64,000 bases of DNA from SZUA-309 sp965230005. GTDB taxonomy: Bacteria > Pseudomonadota > Gammaproteobacteria > Pseudomonadales > Azotimanducaceae. The notes under the pieces are model-generated. The model did no database searches. It was not told where the DNA came from and saw only the letters and a list, made by a program, of their open reading frames with translations. Numbering within the stretch: the stretch's first letter is position 1; each line of letters begins with the position of its first letter. The stretch covers positions 496,001 to 560,000 of the forward strand of contig OZ245934.1 of assembly GCA_965230005.1 (NCBI GenBank). Reading direction: 5' to 3'. Positions 33,875 to 42,325 of this stretch are shown in pieces. The position numbers and the translations under genes are program-made.

Positions 33875-33888
33875 TTGATTGCAGTCAA
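33875..33888 (-). promoter_or_regulatory. FNR/Anr box
   Basis: TTGATTGCAGTCAA matches TTGAT-N4-ATCAA in nine of ten defined positions. It lies 69-82 bp before the diiron gene start; if centred near -41.5, transcription would start about 40 bp downstream of it, near 33840, leaving a short leader. FNR is encoded 2.7 kb away. Confidence 0.75.
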
Positions 33889-34040
33889 TGCCGCATGCGG
33901 TGGCAGCCGCTGCGTGAGCGGCGCATGAAAAAGATCGCTATGTGTGCTGCTGCAACATGAAATCCCTGCATGCAGGACATTCCGAGTCATCTCAATCACT
34001 TACGCCAGGTCCGGGTGCTGGCACACAGCCGTGGCACAGC

Positions 34041-34083
34041 TTGTCCACAGCGCGGGGGTGGGATTGACCACAACATATCCACA
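34041..34083 (+). other. Cluster of three DnaA-box-like nonamers
   Basis: TTGTCCACA (34041-34049), TTGACCACA (34064-34072) and ATATCCACA (34075-34083) each differ by one or two bases from the DnaA consensus TTATCCACA and share the same orientation. They lie just upstream of the RNA promoter. No origin genes (dnaA, gidA, rpmH) are nearby, so they may be a DnaA-titration or regulatory site, or chance. The rest of 33889-34102 holds no gene I can support. Confidence 0.35.
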
Positions 34084-34102
34084 GCGCCTTGCGATCCTTT
34101 CA

Positions 34103-34131
34103 CTGGTCAAGCCGTCAGGGCTCCGTAATAT
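34103..34131 (+). promoter_or_regulatory. Sigma70-like promoter of the large RNA
   Basis: A TAATAT -10 hexamer at 34126-34131 is preceded at 16 bp by TGGTCA (four of six matches to TTGACA). The predicted start is about 34138. Confidence 0.5.
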
Positions 34132-34137
34132 GAATTC

Positions 34138-34713
34138 CACGGTTGGCGAGGCGAAGGACACTGGAAACAGAGCCACTTCAAACCGACAAGCCGAAAGACC
34201 CTCGCCGGGGTCGGGGTACGCGTCAGGCGGCGCGTGCTCAAGGGTGAAACCCATGTTGCGGGACCTTTGGCCAAAAGGCTTCCCGGGGCAGGCGGAAGCG
34301 GTCGCGACCGTTGCGACTTCTCCGGCCGGAACATCGCACGGGGCCTGCGGGTCACGTCAGGTGGGAAAGCGGGGGCTCCCCGAAAGGGGAGGCGGGCAAC
34401 CTTCGGGGCGCCCGGAAGCGGAACGGCAACGGGCCGGTGAGGCCGGGAAGAACCCGTCTTCGAGGAGAACCGATCGATTCGACTCGAAGCGACGTAGCAA
34501 GGCGTCGTTAAATAACGGCTCTTGAGTCGACGACCGCGACTCATGCCAATGGCCCTCGAGGCGATTCGGCAGGGAAACGGTCAATCGGGTCTGGACTGGA
34601 AGGGAGGCGGCGCTTCAAGTGGGCAAAGCCAAGCAGAAGGCCTCAGAATCCTGAGATTGATCCTCTTCGGAGGGTCAGTTGGAGAACCCCGCCCTGGCGG
34701 GGTTTTCTTTTTC
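34138..34713 (+). ncRNA. Large structured non-coding RNA of unknown class
   Basis: About 575 nt with no convincing reading frame. Many clean hairpins are visible: a long-range 7-bp stem 34145-34151 with 34200-34206; GGG/CCC around UGAAA at 34242-34252; CTCCCC-GAAA-GGGGAG at 34376-34391; CGGGC/GCCCG enclosing CC-UUCG-GG (34393-34414); CTCAG/CTGAG at 34642-34655; and GATCCTC-UUCG-GAGGGTC at 34659-34676. It ends in a textbook intrinsic terminator. GNRA and UUCG caps and purine-rich joining strands are typical of large folded RNAs. It does not contain the conserved cores of RNase P RNA, tmRNA, 6S or SRP RNA, nor a group I or II intron core that I can recognise. Function is unknown; exact 5' end not fixed. 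Confidence 0.7.
34685..34713 (+). terminator. Intrinsic terminator of the large RNA
   Basis: AACCCCGCC pairs with GGCGGGGTT around a CT loop (9-bp stem), followed by TTCTTTTTC. It is the strongest intrinsic terminator in the window and acts rightward. Confidence 0.9.
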
Positions 34714-34793
34714 TTGCGACCAGACGATCCCCATTCCTCCCTGTACAATGCGCATCCTCCAGCTACCAGCTACCAGCGACCGGAAGGGTGAAC

Positions 34794-35084
34794 ATGGCCA
34801 CGCCAGAAGACGACGAAGAAGCCCGCGAGCGGGACGACGTGCGCTGCGAGGCGGCCTTGCAGACCCTGGAAGACGTGCTCTGGCGCTTCAATGAAAGCAA
34901 CGAGGGCACGCTGGCCGTTTACGACGTGCTCGGGTTTCTGGTGGAAGACCTGATCAAGGAGGGTTTCTGTGCCGCCTGCGTCAAGGAGACGGTAACGGCC
35001 GCCCTGGAGCGCACCGGCGTAGACCTGAATCAACACCGGGAAGACGAGGGCCCCTTGCGGGGACCCACGGACGTCTTCCACTGA
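34794..35084 (+). CDS. Small acidic protein of unknown function
   Basis: 96 residues, acidic and mostly helical, with a CAAC pair near residue 60 (GFCAACVKETVTAAL) and no known domain. The ATG at 34794 is favoured over a GTG six bases upstream by a GGAAGG ribosome site. It starts about 80 bp after the RNA terminator and so has its own promoter. I do not recognise the family. Confidence 0.6.
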   Translation: MATPEDDEEARERDDVRCEAALQTLEDVLWRFNESNEGTLAVYDVLGFLVEDLIKEGFCAACVKETVTAALERTGVDLNQHREDEGPLRGPTDVFH

Positions 35085-35152
35085 ACGAACGCGCCGGTGT
35101 AGCCGGTGCACCCCTGGCCCGGATGACCGGCCACGGTCGGGCCAGGCGCGAA

Positions 35153-35545
35153 TCAGACCCCGAGTAGCGCCAGGAAAATGAGCAGGCAGCCGAAAATGCC
35201 CGCCGCCCAGGCAACGGGGCGGACCCATGGAACGGCTGCCAGATAAAGCGCGGCGTGGGCGAGACGACTCCAGAAGAAGAGCTGCGCGCCGAGCGCCGTG
35301 GTTTCCGTGGATACGCCGGCAAGACTGGCAACGATGACCAGTGGCGCGAAGATCAGCAGTCCCTCCCGATGATTGTCCACCACACGTTTCGCACGGGCCT
35401 GAAACACGGAAGGATCGTTCAACTGATCTCTCGAGCCCGCCATGGCGGGGAGACCCTGAGCGAGGATCCCGGCCGTAGCCTGGATGAGTATCAGTACGAC
35501 AAGAAGACCCACGCTGTAGACCAGCATGGTAAGTTCGACGGTCAT
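35153..35545 (-). CDS. MAPEG-family membrane protein
   Basis: 130 residues, four membrane helices, with the MAPEG motif QARAKRVVDNHREGLLIFAPLV near the second helix and FFWSRLAHAALYLAAVPWVR near the third. Family members include membrane glutathione transferases and peroxidases; many bacterial ones have no known substrate. The ATG is at 35543-35545. The 165-bp gap to the malic enzyme gene shows nothing I can assign. Confidence 0.85.
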   Translation of the reverse strand: MTVELTMLVYSVGLLVVLILIQATAGILAQGLPAMAGSRDQLNDPSVFQARAKRVVDNHREGLLIFAPLVIVASLAGVSTETTALGAQLFFWSRLAHAALYLAAVPWVRPVAWAAGIFGCLLIFLALLGV

Positions 35546-35710
35546 CGTTTGTTCCCCTTATTCGTTTTCCGGCAGCCGCGCTGACGAGCGCTTCCCTCGG
35601 ACTCTCCCTTGCCCTGGCGCTTCAGTTCTCCCTCTGTCTTACGCTCGCCTGATGCGTTGCCTTGTTTTTCCCCTGACGGCTTTGTCAGAGTGCGGATTAC
35701 TTTAGCGCGA

Positions 35711-37390
35711 TCAGGTGAACTCCGGGTAGTCGGGCCACCACATGGCAGCGCGAGCTTCTGCTTCCGGGTCTTCCATCGGCGCTGCAGTGGCCACACCGTC
35801 GGCGAAGGCCTGACGGCAGACGGCCGCCGCGCAGAGCACGGTGGTCTCCCGGAGGCGATCGATAGAAGGATAGAGCAGGCCGCGCGCGAGTTCGTCCTCG
35901 GTGATGGTGTCCGCGAGGGCGTTGGCTGCGGCGGTGATCATCGGGTCGGTAACTTCACGGGCACCGGAGAGCAGAGCCCCAAGCCCCAGGGCCGGAAAAA
36001 CGAAGACGTTGTTGCCCTGACCGATTTCGATGGTGCGATCACCGTGGGTAACCGGTGCAAAAGGGCTCCCGGTCGCGACGAGGGCGGCACCTTCGGTCCA
36101 GCGAATGAGATCTTCCGGGATGGCTTCGCTGTTCGCTGTGGGGTTGGACATGGGCAGGATGACGGGTTCGGGGCAACGGGACTGCATATCGAGGACGAGC
36201 TCCCGATGGAAAGCGCCGGCCTGACCGGAGGTACCGATCAGCACGGTCGGTGCGAAGGCGCTCACCACGGCTTCGAGGCTTCGATCCTCATCGATGCCGA
36301 GGGCGTGCACGGCGGCTGCCGGCCAGGCCAGCTCACTCTTGTAGCTGTCGGTCTGCGGCACGTCGTCAACGAGCAGGCCTCGGCTGTCGAGGAGGGCGAC
36401 GTGTTCGTGCATGGCGTCTTCAGTAACGCCAGCACCCGCCAGGGCATCCTTGATCTGTCGGGCAATGCCGAGACCGGCGGCACCGGCACCATGAATGACG
36501 ATGCGCTGGTCGGCGATCGATACGCCCTTAACACGGAGTGCGCTGAACAGGCCTGCGAGGGCAACGGCACCGGTGCCCTGGATATCGTCGTTGAACGACA
36601 GGGTTCGATGGCGGTATCGCTCGAGAATCGCCAGCGCGTTGTCCTTACGGAAGTCCTCCCACTGAATGAGCGCGTCGGGAAACACCGCGGTGAAGGCCTC
36701 CACGAATTCTTCCACGAGCTCGTCATAGGCTCCTCCCGTGAGGCGCTCCCGGGGCCAGCCGAGGTAGAGATCGTTCTGCAGTAGCGTGCGATTGTTTGTG
36801 CCGACGTCCAGGCTCACGGGCAGCGTTTCCGCCGGATCGATGCCCGCTCCGGCCGTATACAGGGCGAGCTTGCCGATGGAGATGGCCATGCCGCCGGCAC
36901 CCTGGTCACCGATGCCGAGAATCGATTCGTTGTCCGTGACCACGGCAAGTCGGATATGTCGGCCGGAGACGGCGGTTTCGAGGCGTTCGCGAATCTGTCC
37001 CCGATCTTCAGGGGTAATCCAGATGCCGCGACCGCGCTGAAAGACTTCGCTGAATTTCTGCGTCGCCAGACCCACGGTGGGTGTGTAGACAATGGGCATG
37101 AGTTCCGAAAGGTGATCCATGAGGATCCGGTAGAAAAGGTGTTCGTTCCGATCCTGGAGGGCACTGAGCTCCCGGTAGCGGGCGAGGGGCTCGGTGACCG
37201 TTGCCAGGCGCTCACTGAACCGAACCGCCTGTTGATCCTGGCTGTTGTACGACACCGGCAGGAGACCGCGGAGGCCGAGCAGTTCCCTTTCTTCCCGGGT
37301 GAAGGCGCTGCCTTTGTAAAGCAGCGGATCCCGCAGGACCGCATTGCCGCGCAGCTGGGTGTGGACGATTTTCCTGGATTCGCTAGTCAT
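35711..37390 (-). CDS. maeA: NAD-dependent malic enzyme (malate to pyruvate)
   Basis: 559 residues, normal length for SfcA/MaeA. Signatures include LMPIVYTPTVG, the malate/cofactor region VVTDNESILGIGDQGAGGMAISIGK, FNDDIQGTGAVALAGL (metal ligands) and the NAD-binding HGAGAAGLGIA. It decarboxylates malate to pyruvate. The ATG overlaps the stop of the desulfhydrase-like gene (ATGA), so the two are cotranslated, linking pyruvate-forming reactions. Confidence 0.95.
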   Translation of the reverse strand: MTSESRKIVHTQLRGNAVLRDPLLYKGSAFTREERELLGLRGLLPVSYNSQDQQAVRFSERLATVTEPLARYRELSALQDRNEHLFYRILMDHLSELMPIVYTPTVGLATQKFSEVFQRGRGIWITPEDRGQIRERLETAVSGRHIRLAVVTDNESILGIGDQGAGGMAISIGKLALYTAGAGIDPAETLPVSLDVGTNNRTLLQNDLYLGWPRERLTGGAYDELVEEFVEAFTAVFPDALIQWEDFRKDNALAILERYRHRTLSFNDDIQGTGAVALAGLFSALRVKGVSIADQRIVIHGAGAAGLGIARQIKDALAGAGVTEDAMHEHVALLDSRGLLVDDVPQTDSYKSELAWPAAAVHALGIDEDRSLEAVVSAFAPTVLIGTSGQAGAFHRELVLDMQSRCPEPVILPMSNPTANSEAIPEDLIRWTEGAALVATGSPFAPVTHGDRTIEIGQGNNVFVFPALGLGALLSGAREVTDPMITAAANALADTITEDELARGLLYPSIDRLRETTVLCAAAVCRQAFADGVATAAPMEDPEAEARAAMWWPDYPEFT

Positions 37391-38427
37391 GAACCGATGA
37401 TTGCCTCTTCGTAGACGGGCAGGGAGGCTGCGCCGCCGGTATGTAAAAAAACGAGATCTGCCGCCTGATCGTAATGGCCCGCGCGCAGGCGGCCGATGAG
37501 TCCGCTCATGGCCTTCCCCGAGTAAACGGGATCGAGCAGGATGCCTTCGAGGGAAGCCACGGTTTTCAGGGTATCGAGGGTCTCCGGGGTTGGGAGTCCA
37601 TAGCCTTCACCCAGATAGTCGGAGTCGATGTGGATCTGCGCTTCGGGCAGGGCTTCACCGGCACCGAGCAGCGTCAGCGCATCAGTGGCAAGGCCGGCGA
37701 TGGTCGCTCTGAGGCCGTCGACGGCCTCTGGCGGCTCCGAGACATTGATGCCCTGCACGCGAACGTGAGGTGTTTTGTTGCCGTCATCGGCTTCGCTGGC
37801 GATGAGGTGGAACCCGGCGAGCAGGCCGCCTTGCGTACCTGCACTCGAGGTGGCGTGCAGCACCTCGGCCGGCTGGACTCCCTGCTCGCGGAGCTGCTGG
37901 TCCAGTTCCAGGGCGCAACGCACATAGCCGAGGGCGCCGGTACCGTTGGACCCGCCCGTGGGGATCACATACGGCTTCCGGCCCTGACGATCGAGATCGT
38001 TGAGCAGTGCCTTGTAAGTGGGCTTGAGCTGGTCGGGATCAACGAGGTGCAGCTCGGCGCCGAACATGCGGTCGAGGAGGACGTTGCCGAGTCGTTCGTA
38101 GGTCGGATCCTGCCAGGGGACTTTCCGGGCAAGGATCAGATGGCAGGGCAGGCCGATGCGGGCACAGGCCGCGGCGGTCTGTCGCGCATGATTGGACTGC
38201 ACGGCGCCAAAGGTGATCACCGTATCTGCCTGTTCTTCGAGAGCGCGGCCGAGCAGATACTCGAGCTTGCGGGTTTTGTTGCCGCCGGTACCCAGGCCCG
38301 TGCAGTCGTCCCGCTTGGCCCAGAGCCTCGGCCCGCCCAGTGCTTCCGAAAGCCGGTCGAGGGGCTCCAATGGGGTTGGCGTATGGGCGAGAGCGACTCG
38401 CGGCTGCTCGTTCAATGCGCTGTGCAT
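37387..38427 (-). CDS. PLP-dependent D-cysteine desulfhydrase/ACC deaminase-family enzyme
   Basis: 346 residues, fold-type II PLP enzyme. The PLP lysine is in TGGNKTRKLEYLLG, followed by GAVQSNHARQTAAAC, typical of the D-cysteine desulfhydrase/1-aminocyclopropane-1-carboxylate deaminase family; IPTGGSNGTGALGYV binds the phosphate. Products would include pyruvate. Whether the substrate is D-cysteine or another D-amino acid is open. ATG at 38425-38427; first gene of a pair with malic enzyme. Confidence 0.88.
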   Translation of the reverse strand: MHSALNEQPRVALAHTPTPLEPLDRLSEALGGPRLWAKRDDCTGLGTGGNKTRKLEYLLGRALEEQADTVITFGAVQSNHARQTAAACARIGLPCHLILARKVPWQDPTYERLGNVLLDRMFGAELHLVDPDQLKPTYKALLNDLDRQGRKPYVIPTGGSNGTGALGYVRCALELDQQLREQGVQPAEVLHATSSAGTQGGLLAGFHLIASEADDGNKTPHVRVQGINVSEPPEAVDGLRATIAGLATDALTLLGAGEALPEAQIHIDSDYLGEGYGLPTPETLDTLKTVASLEGILLDPVYSGKAMSGLIGRLRAGHYDQAADLVFLHTGGAASLPVYEEAIIGS

Positions 38428-38508
38428 GATCCGAGGTGATTCCCTTTTTTCGAGAGGCGGCGACTTTAGCTCAGTCGGGGCCCCGGCCCAATCCATGGAC
38501 TCGAGCTT

Positions 38509-38537
38509 GTAATTAATCAGACGTTTAATTAATTTAC
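38509..38537. promoter_or_regulatory. AT-rich imperfect palindrome, probable TetR operator
   Basis: GTAATTAAT and the near-reverse complement ATTAATTTAC flank a short spacer in an otherwise GC-rich region, 44-72 bp before the tetR start and within the divergent gap to the desulfhydrase gene. Position and symmetry fit autoregulation by the TetR protein at 38581. Confidence 0.5.
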
Positions 38538-38580
38538 GAGAGAGGTACTTAAGCGCACCTGGCGCTGGGGAGCACGAACC

Positions 38581-39240
38581 ATGGAAGAGTCCGAATCGAA
38601 TGACAGCGTCGACCGGTCGCCCGGGCGGCCGCAGGCGGCCGAAGCGAACCCCGATGCCCGTGCCATGCTGGTGCAGACGGCGGCGGCGCTCTTTGCGCGG
38701 CAGGGTTTCGATGGCACCAGCGTTCGCGCCGTTGCCTTAGGCGCAGGCGTTACCCCGGCCATGGTCGCCTATTACTTCAAGGACAAGGCCGGCCTGCTCG
38801 AGGCCGTGGTTCGAGAGGGCCTCGGGACATTGCTCGCGGTGGTTCGAGGCGTCGTCGCCGAGCACGAAACCGGACGTTTTGTGCCATTGCTGATCGAGCG
38901 CTACCTCGCAACGATCGCCGAAGCACCCTGGATCCCCCAGGTGATGATTCGGGAGGTCATTTCCCGGGAAACACCACTCCGCCAGGTGTTTGTCGAAGAG
39001 TTTGCCGTGCACGCCGCGGCGCTCGTGCCGGAGCAGGTGGCCAACGAGATCAGCGCCGGTACCTTGCGTCGCGATCTGGATCCACGGTTCGCCATTCTCT
39101 CGGTGCTGGGCATGTGCCTCTTTCCCTTTATCGCCCATCCAGTGCTCGGCGACCTTCTGGGCTATGAGCTCGACGGCGACTTCGGCGAAGCCTATGGCGC
39201 CCACGTACTCAGGCTGTTCAGTCAGGGAGCGGCATCATGA
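38581..39240 (+). CDS. TetR-family regulator (CecR-like) of an ABC export operon
   Basis: 219 residues: a disordered N-terminal tail, the TetR helix-turn-helix (about 22-70, RAVALGAGVTPAMVAYYFKDK) and a ligand domain resembling CecR/YbiH. It lies directly before HlyD and ABC genes, the layout of ybiH-ybhGFSR in Escherichia coli, and its stop overlaps the hlyD start (ATGA). It probably represses its own operon through the palindrome upstream. Confidence 0.85.
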   Translation: MEESESNDSVDRSPGRPQAAEANPDARAMLVQTAAALFARQGFDGTSVRAVALGAGVTPAMVAYYFKDKAGLLEAVVREGLGTLLAVVRGVVAEHETGRFVPLLIERYLATIAEAPWIPQVMIREVISRETPLRQVFVEEFAVHAAALVPEQVANEISAGTLRRDLDPRFAILSVLGMCLFPFIAHPVLGDLLGYELDGDFGEAYGAHVLRLFSQGAAS

Positions 39241-40229
39241 AAGCATCCGTTTTGTCCCTGGCCCGGTTTTGCTCCGGCACCGGCGCGGGTGCCTTGCTCT
39301 GCGTGACGGTGCTGCTCGCGGGCTGTGATCGCGACGATCTCGACTATGCCGTGGGCACCATCGAGCGCTATCGAATCGATCTGGTTGCCGACTCCGGAGA
39401 GCCGGTCATAGCGCTGCACGTTACCGAGGGCGATCGCGTGCAGGAAGGGATGGCGCTTCTCGAACAGGATCCAGGCAAGCTCGAACTGGCCCTGGAACGT
39501 GCCGAGGCGGAGCGGGTGCAGGCGGCGGCACTGCTCAAGGAAGCCGAGGCGGGGCCCCGGGCGCAGGAGATCGAACAGGGCCGGGCGCAGTTCGAACGCT
39601 CGCGTGCTGCCCTGGCCACGGCCGAACACGAGCTCGAAAGACAGCAGGCATTGCTGGCCAGGAACTACGGCTCCGAGTCCCGGGTGAACATTCTTCAGGG
39701 AGAGGTGGACAGCGCCCGGGCGCAGGTGAACGAAGCCCGGGCCCGCCTCGATGAACTGCTCGAAGGCACCCGCTCGGAACAGGTAGACCAGGCTCGGGCT
39801 GCCTACTCGGCGGCCGCCGCACGGGTGGCCGATCTCGAATTCGACATGAAGCGGACGATCGTGCGGGCACCGGTTTCCGGCGTTGTCGAAAGCCTGCCCT
39901 TTCGTCGCGGCGAACGGCCCGTGAAGGGCCAGCGGGTGCTGTCGCTCCTGTCTGATGAAAAGCTCTTCGCGCGGGTACACATTCCGCAGCCGCTGCGCAC
40001 GCGGCTGATGAGCGGGGATCGGGCACTGCTGACCATTGACGGTCATGCAGACCCTTATGAAGGCCGCATCCGCTGGATTTCGAGTGATGCAGCGTTTACG
40101 CCGTATTTCGCGCTGACGCAGCAGGATCGAAGTCGGCTCGCCTATCTCGCCGAAATCGATCTCGGGCCTGAGGTTGAGCTCCCGAACGGCATTCCCGTGG
40201 AGGCGAGATTTCCGGACCTCGCACCGTGA
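39237..40229 (+). CDS. HlyD/YbhG-like periplasmic adaptor, predicted lipoprotein
   Basis: 330 residues. The signal sequence ends in LLAGC, a lipobox, so it should be an inner-membrane lipoprotein. A split lipoyl domain (HVTEGDRVQEGMALLEQD and IVRAPVSGVVESLPF) flanks a long coiled-coil hairpin (about 75-200), and a beta-barrel domain follows. It links the ABC exporter to an outer-membrane channel, which is not encoded here. Overlaps both neighbours by four bases. Confidence 0.9.
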   Translation: MKASVLSLARFCSGTGAGALLCVTVLLAGCDRDDLDYAVGTIERYRIDLVADSGEPVIALHVTEGDRVQEGMALLEQDPGKLELALERAEAERVQAAALLKEAEAGPRAQEIEQGRAQFERSRAALATAEHELERQQALLARNYGSESRVNILQGEVDSARAQVNEARARLDELLEGTRSEQVDQARAAYSAAAARVADLEFDMKRTIVRAPVSGVVESLPFRRGERPVKGQRVLSLLSDEKLFARVHIPQPLRTRLMSGDRALLTIDGHADPYEGRIRWISSDAAFTPYFALTQQDRSRLAYLAEIDLGPEVELPNGIPVEARFPDLAP

Positions 40230-41164
40230 GCCAGGATGTTGCGATTCAGGCGGCGGGTCTGAGCCGGGCCTTCGGTGACCTGCTCGCTGTGGACGATCTT
40301 TCCCTGGTGGTGCCGAAAGGCAGCATCTACGGCTTCCTGGGTCCGAATGGCTCCGGAAAGACCACCGCCATCCGGCTGCTCTGCGGTCTGCTGCTGCCAA
40401 CGGCAGGGGGCGCCACGGTGTTGGGCCACCAGGTCCCCCGGGAGGCGGAGCCGCTGAAGCGCAAACTCGGTTACATGACCCAGCGTTTCTCCCTGTACGA
40501 GGATCTCACCGTGGGGGAGAACCTGAGCTTCATGGCTTCGATACATGGGATGGATCGCGAGCGCCGTCAGTTGCGCGTTGCCGCTCAGCTCGAACGCTTC
40601 AACCTCGTTGATCGACGGGATCAGCCGGCAGGCACCATGAGCGGCGGGCAGCGGCAGCGGCTGGCTCTCGCGGCGGCGACGCTGCACGATCCGGAACTCC
40701 TGATCCTCGACGAACCAACGAGCGCCGTTGACCCGGAAACCCGTCGCGACTTCTGGGACGAGCTGTTCGAAATGGTGGATCAGGGGACGACCATCCTCGT
40801 CTCCACCCACTTCATGGACGAAGCAGAACGGTGTCATCGCCTCGCCATTCTCAATCACGGACGCCTGGTGGCCGATGGTGCGCCCGACGAACTCATCGAC
40901 AGCATCGGCGCCACCGTCGTGCAGGTGCAGAGCGCTCGCTCCCGGGCCGTTCGCCTGGCACTCCTCGAGCGGAACACCGTCTGGCACGTGGCACAGCTCG
41001 GCAACAAACTGCATGCCCTCGTCGCCCCGGAGATCGCGGACGCGGCGGCCCATGTGCAGGACTTTGCGCAGAGAGTGGATGCCGACGCCGAGGTCCGGAC
41101 CATTGCCGCCAATCTGGAAGACGTGTTCGTCATGGCAACCGGTGGACGCCCTGATGACCTTTAG
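40226..41164 (+). CDS. ABC transporter ATP-binding protein (export)
   Basis: 312 residues with Walker A GPNGSGKTTAIRLL, Q-loop YMTQRFSLYEDLT, signature MSGGQRQRLALA, Walker B LLILDEPTSAVD and the switch histidine in VSTHFMDEA. It is a single ATPase module of the ABC-2 exporter type (YbhF has two). GTG start overlaps the hlyD stop; its end overlaps the permease. Confidence 0.95.
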   Translation: MSQDVAIQAAGLSRAFGDLLAVDDLSLVVPKGSIYGFLGPNGSGKTTAIRLLCGLLLPTAGGATVLGHQVPREAEPLKRKLGYMTQRFSLYEDLTVGENLSFMASIHGMDRERRQLRVAAQLERFNLVDRRDQPAGTMSGGQRQRLALAAATLHDPELLILDEPTSAVDPETRRDFWDELFEMVDQGTTILVSTHFMDEAERCHRLAILNHGRLVADGAPDELIDSIGATVVQVQSARSRAVRLALLERNTVWHVAQLGNKLHALVAPEIADAAAHVQDFAQRVDADAEVRTIAANLEDVFVMATGGRPDDL

Positions 41165-42242
41165 TGTCAAGCGCATCGGCGCCATCGCGGCCAAGGAGTT
41201 CCGCCATCTCAAGCGCGATGAGCTGTCGCGCGCCATGATCCTCGGGATTCCCCTCATCATGACGCTGCTCTTCGGTTATGCGATCAATACGGACGTGCGA
41301 CACCTGCCCGCAGCCGTGGTCGACAGCGCGGAAACTTCGGCATCGAGGCTGTTGATTGCCAAAGCCCAGGCGACCCGCATCGTAGACATCGTCGCCCACT
41401 ACGAGTCGGCGACTGAACTCGAGCGAGCCCTTGCCCGGGGAGACATTGCGGTCGGCATCTTCGTGCCACCGGACTTCGAGCAACGCCTGGCCCGGCGTGA
41501 TCGTCCGCTGGCGCAGCTGCTGATCGACGGCAGCGATCCGGTGGTACAGAGCGCCGCCCGGGGCCTCGGTCAGCTCCCGGCTGCTGAGCTTGGGCCGAGC
41601 CTGCCGGGACTGGAGATGAAGATTTTCTACAACCCGGAGCGGCGTTCACCGGTGTTCATCGTGCCGGGGTTGTGTGGGGTGATCCTCAATCTGACCATGG
41701 TGCTCTTTACCGCCGTTGCCATCGTCCGTGAGCGGGAGCGGGGCAACATGGAGCTGCTGATAACCACGCCGATCCGCGGCCTGGAACTGATGATCGGTAA
41801 GATCCTGCCTTATCTACTGATCGGCTACGTGCAGGTCACCATCATCATGCTGCTCGGAATCTGGCTTTTCGATGTGCCGATGGCCGGCACGCTGTCCGAC
41901 TTTCTCGTTGGCGTTGGTTTGTTTGTCATCGCTACGCTGGCGCTGGGGCTGGTGATCTCCACGGTTGCGATGAATCAGTTTCAGGCTTTTCAGATGACGT
42001 TCATGACCTTTCTCCCGCAAATGCTGCTCTCCGGCTTCATGTTTCCCTTCGAGGGAATGCCGAGACCGGCGCAGTGGCTGGCAGAGCTCTTTCCGCTCAC
42101 GCACTTTCTGCGCATCGTCCGTGGCATTGTCCTGAAGGAAGCCGAGCTGCTGCTGCTCTGGAAGGATGTCTGGCCGCTGCTGGCGTTCTTCGTGCTCTTT
42201 CTGATTCTTGCCACGCTTCGCTTCCGTAAACGTCTCGATTGA
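41154..42242 (+). CDS. ABC-2 type permease
   Basis: 362 residues: an N-terminal membrane helix, a large periplasmic domain (about 50-165), then five helices with the ABC-2 motif RERERGNMELLITTPIRGLELMIGK and PLTHFLRIVRGI near the end. It resembles YbhS/YbhR, but only one permease is present, so it should form a homodimer. The ATG at 41154 lies 11 bp inside the ATPase gene; a GTG at 41142 is possible. Confidence 0.92.
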   Translation: MTFSVKRIGAIAAKEFRHLKRDELSRAMILGIPLIMTLLFGYAINTDVRHLPAAVVDSAETSASRLLIAKAQATRIVDIVAHYESATELERALARGDIAVGIFVPPDFEQRLARRDRPLAQLLIDGSDPVVQSAARGLGQLPAAELGPSLPGLEMKIFYNPERRSPVFIVPGLCGVILNLTMVLFTAVAIVRERERGNMELLITTPIRGLELMIGKILPYLLIGYVQVTIIMLLGIWLFDVPMAGTLSDFLVGVGLFVIATLALGLVISTVAMNQFQAFQMTFMTFLPQMLLSGFMFPFEGMPRPAQWLAELFPLTHFLRIVRGIVLKEAELLLLWKDVWPLLAFFVLFLILATLRFRKRLD

Positions 42243-42252
42243 GCAGCGGATC

Positions 42253-42298
42253 GTCCCCTGACACCAGCGGCCCTGCGCCTTGCGGGAGGGCAGGGGAC
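42253..42298 (+). terminator. Inverted repeat after the ABC operon
   Basis: GTCCCCTG and its exact reverse complement bracket a GC-rich loop just after the permease stop. No T-run is present; it may mark the end of the export operon. Confidence 0.35.
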
Positions 42299-42325
42299 AG
42301 GCGCCGTCGGAGGATGAGCAGGCAT

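Noticed and set aside
34041..34083. Replication origin oriC
   Set aside because: Only three imperfect boxes, no dnaA/dnaN/rpmH/gid genes and no AT-rich unwinding region.
33944..34525. Plus-strand frames across the large RNA region
   Set aside because: Composition is low-complexity Arg/Gly/Pro, there is no ribosome site, and the sequence is explained by RNA hairpins.
34138..34713. RNase P RNA, tmRNA, 6S RNA or group II intron
   Set aside because: The conserved sequences I know for these RNAs (for example the RNase P GAGGAAAGUC core, the tmRNA tag region, or intron domain V) are not present.
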